Origin: Bacteroidota bacterium
GTDB taxonomy: Bacteria > Bacteroidota > Bacteroidia > Cytophagales > Hymenobacteraceae
NCBI GenBank assembly: GCA_023424725.1
Contig: JAFADQ010000323.1
Span: 1-10,951, forward strand
DNA length: 10,951 nt
Reading direction: 5' to 3'
Every line of letters begins with the position of its first letter. Position 1 is the stretch's first letter. The position numbers and the translations under genes were made by a program. Of this stretch, positions 6,641-10,951 are shown in pieces. Below the pieces are notes generated by a model. It did not search any database and was not told the origin of the DNA. It saw only the letters and a list, made by a program, of their open reading frames with translations.

Positions 6641-7654
6641 ATGAATTTGACCCAACGCAAGGCTGCCTTTGCCAAATTAGGCGCCAGAATAGCCCAACTC
6701 ACCGACGAAGACATAGAGTTACTAACCGCTCAGGCCGGGTCGCGAAACAACTGGTTCGATTTTGCAAACGTAAAAAGCGCGCTTACCGGAATTGCCCACA
6801 TGCTTACCGAAGATGCCCTTTCTGACTGGTTGAGCAACTACACACCGCAGGCTGCAGAGCCCAAAAAAGTGGGCGTTGTAATGGCAGGCAATATTCCGGC
6901 GGTTGGTTTTCACGATATGCTGGCCGTTTTAATTGCCGGGCACACACTGGTGGCAAAACTTAGCAGCACCGACCCCTACCTGATTAACTGGCTCGCCACA
7001 CAGCTTACCGAAATAGAACCAGAGTTTACCAACCGCATAAAGTTTGTAGACAAATTAAAGGATATTGATGCCGTAATTGCTACCGGGTCGGATAATACTT
7101 CGCGCTACTTCGAATATTATTTCCGGAACATGCCGCATATTATCCGTAAAAACCGCAACTCGGTGGCGGTGCTAACGGGCTTCGAGAAAGAAGAAGAACT
7201 GGTGGCTCTGGGCGAAGATATTTTCAGGTTTTATGGCCTTGGTTGCCGCAATGTATCTAAACTGTACGTGCCCGAAGAGTACGATTTCACTACACTGTTT
7301 CAGGCCATGCAACCCTGGGAAAAAGTGCTGGACCACCACAAATACCGCAACAATTACGATTACAATAAATCTATCTATCTGGTTAACCGCGAGCCGCATC
7401 TCGACAACGGTTTTATGCTTATCAGAGAAAGTGAGCAAATGGTTTCGCCTATTTCGGTTGTGTTTTATGAGCATTATACCGATTTCGATTCGCTTAGAAA
7501 AACCCTGGCAGAGCAAAGCGAAAAAACCCAGTGCGTAGTTTCGGCGGCAGGTTGGCTGGCGGGCAGCGAAAACCTGGGTGCGGCGCAAAAACCACAGGTT
7601 TGGCAATATGCCGACGATATAGATACACTCGAATTCTTAACTGTATTAGAATAA
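6641..7654 (+). CDS. Acyl-CoA reductase, LuxC-like (aldehyde dehydrogenase superfamily)
   Basis: A 337-residue protein resembling the LuxC-type acyl-CoA reductases common in Bacteroidota; the family reduces activated fatty acyl groups to aldehydes with NADPH. Visible blocks are VMAGNIPAVGFHD (80-92), a cofactor-site-like ATGSDNTSRYFEYYF (147-161), IIRKNRNSVAVLTG (167-180) and YGLGCRNVSKLYVP (198-211), in which C202 is the likely acyl-accepting nucleophile. It is shorter than bioluminescence LuxC (about 480 residues). There is no LuxD, LuxE or luciferase gene here, so the role is not light production, and the natural substrate is unknown. The start is an ATG preceded by AT-rich sequence without a Shine-Dalgarno motif. 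The ferredoxin gene diverges from it. An AT-only imperfect hairpin (7652-7679) followed by T residues may be a weak terminator. Confidence 0.85.
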   Translation: MNLTQRKAAFAKLGARIAQLTDEDIELLTAQAGSRNNWFDFANVKSALTGIAHMLTEDALSDWLSNYTPQAAEPKKVGVVMAGNIPAVGFHDMLAVLIAGHTLVAKLSSTDPYLINWLATQLTEIEPEFTNRIKFVDKLKDIDAVIATGSDNTSRYFEYYFRNMPHIIRKNRNSVAVLTGFEKEEELVALGEDIFRFYGLGCRNVSKLYVPEEYDFTTLFQAMQPWEKVLDHHKYRNNYDYNKSIYLVNREPHLDNGFMLIRESEQMVSPISVVFYEHYTDFDSLRKTLAEQSEKTQCVVSAAGWLAGSENLGAAQKPQVWQYADDIDTLEFLTVLE

Positions 7655-7675
7655 TTTAATGTGAAAAAATCATAT

Positions 7676-7683
7676 TATTTTTG
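7676..7683 (+). promoter_or_regulatory. Candidate promoter motif of the 100-residue protein gene
   Basis: TATTTTTG is an exact TAnnTTTG match in the very AT-rich 91-bp spacer, and would give a leader of about 55 bases to the ATG at 7746. Alternatively the TTTTTG part could act as a -33 element for a poorer -7 near 7704. Neither reading is firm. Confidence 0.25.
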
Positions 7684-7745
7684 ACATATATAAAATAAAT
7701 TCGTAATATAAGCTCTCAATTAGCACCTCTTTAAACACGCAGGCT

Positions 7746-8048
7746 ATGACTATAGAAGAGCAAATAGAGAACCCGGATCAGATAGAAAAGGAAATAATCC
7801 ATAAAATGGCGTTTCCAAAATTCGATGTGCTGAACAATGCTACAGATCGTGCCACCCGCATACGGCATACGCAGCGCGCCGCTATATTGGGCAACGGCTA
7901 TCAGTGCAAAGTTCAGATTATATTTATGACTGCCGACGAAGACATAAAGATGGTAGAAACCACCATTTGGGATGCCGACAACGAATACATTACCCTAAAA
8001 TCGGGCACTCTCATTCCGCTTTCGGCTATTTTAAAGATAGAGTTTTAG
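7746..8048 (+). CDS. Small protein of unknown function, 100 residues
   Basis: I do not recognise a named family. Residues 1-20 are acidic and helical in character, 35-50 are basic (TDRATRIRHTQRAAILGN), and 51-100 alternate hydrophobic and polar residues as in a small beta-barrel: YQCKVQIIFMTAD, then VETTIWDADNEYITLKSG, then TLIPLSAILKIEF. The ending, LKSGTLIPLSAILKIEF, resembles SH3- or Sm-like small barrels in which a loop presents LK-G-IP before the last strand. There is no signal peptide or membrane segment, so it is probably cytoplasmic. The ATG follows an AT-rich leader. It converges with the phosphorylase gene across only 21 bases. Codon use is like that of its neighbours, so it is a real gene, but its function is open. 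Confidence 0.75.
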   Translation: MTIEEQIENPDQIEKEIIHKMAFPKFDVLNNATDRATRIRHTQRAAILGNGYQCKVQIIFMTADEDIKMVETTIWDADNEYITLKSGTLIPLSAILKIEF

Positions 8049-8069
8049 TTGGTTCATAAGGTGCCGTTT

Positions 8070-8936
8070 TTATAGGCTTGCAGCTTTTTCCAGCACCTTA
8101 ACAATCAGGTTTTCTACTACTTCATTGGCATTTACGGCAAACTCGCCGGTAATCCGGTTGGCCACTATGGCATTAAGCGAAAGCACATCGTGGCCCAACA
8201 ACCGGCCCAAGGCGTAATATCCTGCCGTTTCCATTTCAAAATTAGTGATTTTTATATCTCCGCTCCGGAAAGACGCGAGTTGTTTTACAAAATCCGGATT
8301 TGCCGGCCGAAGGCGCAGCACCCTGCCCTGCGGGCCGTAAAAACCCGCGCAAGTGGCGGTAACTCCCTGCATTAATTCTTGCGCAAAATGGCGAAGTAAG
8401 CCCTCAGAGGCTGGCGCGAAGTAAGGCAAAAAATTAAGTTGCATGTGTGCTTTCAGGTCGCGGCAATAATTAATTTCAGACTCCTGAGGCTGGTATTGGT
8501 ACGATTGCATCAGCGCATCTAACCCAAAAACCCCTGCCGACGCAAGGTGTGCGCCAAGCGGCACGTTAGCCTGCAGCGCCCCGGATGTCCCGATCCGGAT
8601 AATAGATAATTTTCTGAACTCTTCTTTTACCCGGCGGTTCGCTAAATCTATATTGGCTACAGCGTCTAACTCGTTCATCACGATATCGATATTATCGGTA
8701 CCCATGCCGGTAGAGAGCACCGTAAGCCTAGTATTTTTATAATAGCCGGTATGAATTACAAACTCGCGCCGCTTTATTTCTACTTCTATTTTATCGAAAT
8801 ATTTACTTATGCGGGGCACTCTATCCGGGTCTCCAACGGTTAGCACAATATCGGCCAGTTGCTGCGGCAGCAAACCCAGGTGGTAAATACTGCCGTCGGC
8901 ATTTAATATTAATTCAGATTCGGGAATTACATTCAT
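8070..8936 (-). CDS. Nucleoside phosphorylase, probably uridine phosphorylase
   Basis: A 288-residue NP-I (PNP/UDP) family enzyme that would cleave a nucleoside with phosphate to base and ribose-1-phosphate in cytoplasmic salvage. Seen: the phosphate-site motif GDPDRV (35-40); STGMGTDNIDI (75-85); RIGTSG (114-119); AGFYGPQGR (197-205), whose Q203-x-R205 matches the uracil-binding Gln-x-Arg of uridine phosphorylases; and NFEMETAGYY (232-241), the ribose-binding Met-Glu block. The Gln-x-Arg pair favours uridine over purine nucleosides, although substrate assignment within this superfamily is easily wrong. Length is a little above E. coli Udp (253), owing to an N-terminal extension and a middle insertion. 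The gene starts with ATG at 8936, and a large inverted repeat lies in its upstream region. Confidence 0.88.
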   Translation of the reverse strand: MNVIPESELILNADGSIYHLGLLPQQLADIVLTVGDPDRVPRISKYFDKIEVEIKRREFVIHTGYYKNTRLTVLSTGMGTDNIDIVMNELDAVANIDLANRRVKEEFRKLSIIRIGTSGALQANVPLGAHLASAGVFGLDALMQSYQYQPQESEINYCRDLKAHMQLNFLPYFAPASEGLLRHFAQELMQGVTATCAGFYGPQGRVLRLRPANPDFVKQLASFRSGDIKITNFEMETAGYYALGRLLGHDVLSLNAIVANRITGEFAVNANEVVENLIVKVLEKAASL

Positions 8937-8971
8937 TTTTGAGCCTTACAATAGATTGCACCATAATTATC

Positions 8972-9023
8972 AAAACCAAGCTGGAGCTTGGCAATCCGGA
9001 TAGTCAGGCTCCAGCTTGGTTTT
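8972..9023. repeat. Inverted repeat upstream of the phosphorylase gene
   Basis: AAAACCAAGCTGGAGC (8972-8987) is perfectly complementary to 9008-9023, and the stem can extend five more pairs (with two G-U) to leave a 10-base loop. The left arm itself contains the palindrome CCAAGCT-GG-AGCTTGG (8976-8991). It lies between the trhO terminator and the phosphorylase start (8936), 36 bases from the ATG. A near-consensus -7 element on the minus strand (TAATTATG, about 8963-8970) lies right beside it, so the repeat would occupy the -33/spacer region. It could be an operator, a repeat insertion or a second terminator of trhO. Confidence 0.6.
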
Positions 9024-9116
9024 AGTTAACTAATTTCCGGAAAATTGTGCCGCGATTTATACAGAACGTAAAATTAAGCTGCACCGGCACAAAATTTGGC
9101 ACTTGCAGGCATCAAA

Positions 9117-9148
9117 AAAGGCGCAAAGCCAAAAAACTCTGCGCCTTT
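9117..9148 (-). terminator. Intrinsic terminator of trhO
   Basis: A 9-bp stem pairs AAAGGCGCA (9117-9125) with TGCGCCTTT (9140-9148). On the minus strand it is followed by six T residues (complement of 9114-9119). It lies 22 bases beyond the trhO stop codon. Confidence 0.85.
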
Positions 9149-9170
9149 GTTACATTCAGTAATTCCGGTG

Positions 9171-10109
9171 TTATCGCTTCAGCCCTTTCAGCGGATTGTA
9201 ACCGTTTGTTTCTTTCTGATAAAAACCGCTGCCGTCGTATTCGCGCACTTTGGGGTGCTCCAGGCATTCTTCAGAGCAGGCGCCTTTCATTTTTTCGCCG
9301 CAATCTTCGCAAACTGCCACGTGCAAATTGCATTCGGGGTTTGCACAGTTTATCATGCGGTCGTTGGGTGTTTGGCAAATGTAGCAACGCGAAATTACGG
9401 TGGGGTTTACTTTGTTTACATCTACTACAATGCGGTTATCGAACACGTAGCATTTGCCCTCAAAATCTTCTCCTCCGGCTTCCATTCCGTATTTAATTAT
9501 GCCACCATGCAACTGGTACACATCTTCAAAACCTTGCTCCAGCAAAAAGGCGCTGGCTTTTTCGCACTTAATTCCGCCGGTGCAATAGGTTAAAATTTTC
9601 TTGCCTTTGTATTTCTCCAGCTCTTTTACTTTTTCGGGGAAATCGCGAAAATTCTCAATATCCAAAGTAAGCGCGTTCTTAAAGCGGCCAACCGAGTGCT
9701 CGTAATCAGAGCGCACATCCAGCACAATCGCATCCGGGTCGTCTTTCAGGGCTTTAAATTCGGCAGGCGCCAGATGCTTTCCGGTGCGTTTTGTGGGGTC
9801 TATGTGGCGCAGGCTGGAGTGCACTATTTCGGGCTTTACGCGCACGTGCAGCTTCGCGAAAACATGCTCCGGAGTATCGTCTATCTTAAAATCGATGGAA
9901 GCAAAGCGCGGGTCGGCTTTCAGATGGTCCATGTATTGCTGGCAGGCCTCGGGCGAGCCGGAAACGGTGCCGTTTAAACCTTCCGAGGCTACGATAATGC
10001 GGCCCTTAATACCCAGCGAGTGGCAAAAAAGATGGTGTTCTAGGCGAAAAGCCTCCGGATCTGCTATTGTAGTATAGCAGTAATAAAGCAGTACTTTGTA
10101 AGAATCCAT
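9171..10109 (-). CDS. trhO: tRNA uridine(34) hydroxylase, rhodanese family (TrhO/YceA)
   Basis: TrhO hydroxylates U34 of certain tRNAs to 5-hydroxyuridine in an oxygen-dependent reaction, a wobble-base modification. The 312-residue protein shows the family layout: an N-terminal acylphosphatase-like domain (about 1-95, including GRIIVASEGLNGTVSG at 36-51), a rhodanese domain (about 112-215) with DVRSDYEHSVGRF (131-143) and the active-site loop TYCTGGIKCEK (174-184; C176 is the catalytic cysteine, C182 a second conserved one), and a C-terminal segment starting KCYVFDNRIVVD (219-230) with eight cysteines (242, 245, 255, 260, 267, 270, 278, 282) likely to bind zinc. Start is ATG at 10109. The gene lies 91 bases downstream of the glycosyltransferase-like gene on the same strand, but it has its own candidate promoter and terminator. 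Confidence 0.95.
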   Translation of the reverse strand: MDSYKVLLYYCYTTIADPEAFRLEHHLFCHSLGIKGRIIVASEGLNGTVSGSPEACQQYMDHLKADPRFASIDFKIDDTPEHVFAKLHVRVKPEIVHSSLRHIDPTKRTGKHLAPAEFKALKDDPDAIVLDVRSDYEHSVGRFKNALTLDIENFRDFPEKVKELEKYKGKKILTYCTGGIKCEKASAFLLEQGFEDVYQLHGGIIKYGMEAGGEDFEGKCYVFDNRIVVDVNKVNPTVISRCYICQTPNDRMINCANPECNLHVAVCEDCGEKMKGACSEECLEHPKVREYDGSGFYQKETNGYNPLKGLKR

Positions 10110-10115
10110 AACGGG

Positions 10116-10132
10116 CTTAGTTTCAGACTAAG
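10116..10132 (-). promoter_or_regulatory. Short hairpin in the trhO leader
   Basis: CTTAGT (10116-10121) and ACTAAG (10127-10132) form a 6-bp stem with a 5-base loop, ending 6 bases before the trhO ATG on the transcript. It could affect translation initiation, but a stem this short may be accidental. Confidence 0.2.
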
Positions 10133-10171
10133 TGTTAATAATTTGCAGGAGAGCCTTTTGCTTTCCGGGTG

Positions 10172-10179
10172 CAAATTTA
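10172..10179 (-). promoter_or_regulatory. Candidate -7 promoter element of trhO
   Basis: Read on the minus strand it is TAAATTTG, an exact TAnnTTTG match, placing transcription start near 10166 and giving a leader of about 57 bases. No clear -33 TTG/TTTG is found about 20 bases upstream. Confidence 0.35.
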
Positions 10180-10200
10180 CAAAAATCGCCTCATATTTTC

Positions 10201-10951
10201 TTATTCCGCCGAAGAAGAAAACTTGTATAATGTTATGTTTTCTACCTGTTTAATTTCCTTAAAATGCCGATGGAAGAGCGATTTTTGGGCGGCAAGATCG
10301 TAAATATGGCTTTTCCAGGTTGGGTTAAGCACCAGGTATTGTATATTTCTTTCCTGAAAGTGCCGCACCAGTTCGTGTACCTGGTAGCCGTTGGTATCGG
10401 TTGCGAACAGGGAAGAAAGCCCGAAGATGTTAAATTTCTCTATTCCGTCGAACACAAAAACCAATGGGGCTGCAACGGCCGATTTTTGGGGCATCGCAGC
10501 ATAAAGCTGGCGGTTAATGGCTGTTGTATTCTGTTGTTCTGATACAGGCAAAAACACCATCCAGAAAAGCGAGAACCAGGTGAACACCAACAGCGCGATT
10601 GCGTAAAAATAGCTTCTTACTTTACCAGTAAACGCTTTTTCATCAGTAAAAACTAATAAAGCAGATGTAATTAGCAGCGCAAAAAACGGATAAAACAAGA
10701 TGCTGTACTGGCTGGTTTTAGACGATGCAAGCAAGCCCATAAACAGCATAAAAAGCCCCAGATAAAGAAGCAGGTTTTTATCTTGTTTTTTGGATTTTAC
10801 CAGCAGAAAAATACTCGCCAGCGCCAGCACGGTAACCACAATGGTATGTGGCCCTCTAAACAGCCTTTTTTGCTCGTTCAGCAGGTTTATAAACGGCCCA
10901 AGCCAGCCAATATTTTTCCCCGCCGAGTTTGCCGGGCTTGTAAGCTGGTAC
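10201..10951 (-). CDS. Polytopic membrane protein, C-terminal part; glycosyltransferase-39-like (partial)
   Basis: Only the last 249 residues are in the window; the frame is open to the right edge, so the apparent GTG start at 10839 is internal. From the edge the protein reads YQLTSPANSAGKNIFGWLGP, a loop, then four membrane segments (about residues 37-52, 60-77, 84-103 and 114-135), then a soluble tail of about 110 residues containing FVFDGIEKFNIFG and a helix-strand unit (VHELVRHFQERNIQYLVLNP). The motif KTSQYSILFYPFFALL, a lysine before a Tyr/Pro-rich membrane helix, recalls the late helices of GT39-type (ArnT/PMT-like) lipid-linked sugar transferases, which act at the outer face of the inner membrane. 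This is a family guess; the catalytic N-terminal part is outside the window. The stop codon lies 91 bases before trhO. Confidence 0.6.
   Translation of the reverse strand, partial: YQLTSPANSAGKNIGWLGPFINLLNEQKRLFRGPHTIVVTVLALASIFLLVKSKKQDKNLLLYLGLFMLFMGLLASSKTSQYSILFYPFFALLITSALLVFTDEKAFTGKVRSYFYAIALLVFTWFSLFWMVFLPVSEQQNTTAINRQLYAAMPQKSAVAAPLVFVFDGIEKFNIFGLSSLFATDTNGYQVHELVRHFQERNIQYLVLNPTWKSHIYDLAAQKSLFHRHFKEIKQVENITLYKFSSSAE

Noticed and set aside
7172..7606. Minus-strand 144-codon frame opposite the acyl-CoA reductase gene
   Set aside because: Antisense shadow; the sense frame carries clear family motifs.
8049..8069. Terminator between the converging small-protein and phosphorylase genes
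   Set aside because: The 21-base spacer shows no stable stem with a T run; any termination signal must lie within the neighbouring coding sequence.
9047..9593. Plus-strand frames of 149 and 165 codons opposite trhO
   Set aside because: They run across the trhO terminator and the trhO coding strand; TrhO motifs on the minus strand are unambiguous.
10148..10166. Terminator of the glycosyltransferase-like gene (GGAGAGC with GCTTTCC)
   Set aside because: The stem has a central mismatch and no T run follows on the minus strand, so it is not a convincing intrinsic terminator.

Overview
The window reads as a chromosomal housekeeping segment of a Bacteroidota bacterium, most likely a member of the Cytophagales; a Hymenobacteraceae relative (Pontibacter/Adhaeribacter type) is my guess. 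The evidence is: no Shine-Dalgarno motif before most starts; several exact matches to the Bacteroidota -7 promoter element TAnnTTTG; a DUF3078 outer-membrane protein; and a single-chain LuxC-like acyl-CoA reductase next to a two-cluster ferredoxin. The lineage below phylum level is inference. No phage, IS transposase, CRISPR array, tRNA or rRNA gene is visible.

Layout, left to right. A bidirectional terminator (23-51) lies beyond the 3' end of valS (minus strand, 106-2727). A 665-base non-coding stretch follows; it holds a nested palindromic repeat (2870-3115) and further hairpins. Next come two plus-strand envelope genes: a DUF389 membrane protein (3393-4751) and a DUF3078 predicted outer-membrane beta-barrel protein (4817-5755). 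A second long gap (5756-6179) holds another inverted repeat (5841-5924), a hairpin-rich AT-rich stretch and a strong bidirectional terminator (6114-6153). A ferredoxin (minus, 6180-6527) and an acyl-CoA reductase (plus, 6641-7654) diverge from a 113-bp control region with a symmetric operator-like site. Then come a 100-residue protein of unknown function (plus, 7746-8048), a uridine-phosphorylase-like enzyme (minus, 8070-8936), the tRNA-modifying rhodanese TrhO (minus, 9171-10109) and the 3' end of a polytopic glycosyltransferase-like membrane protein (minus, 10201 to the edge).

The genes do not form one pathway. valS and trhO both serve tRNA function, the phosphorylase serves pyrimidine salvage, DUF389 and DUF3078 belong to the envelope, and the ferredoxin/acyl-CoA reductase pair is the one clear candidate for a joint redox function.

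I see no convincing new defence or mobile system. The most unusual content is intergenic: three of the longer gaps each carry a sizeable inverted repeat that looks like a dispersed palindromic element, and the ferredoxin/reductase divergence has overlapping face-to-face promoter motifs around a 17-bp palindrome. Whether the palindromes recur in the genome cannot be judged from this window.
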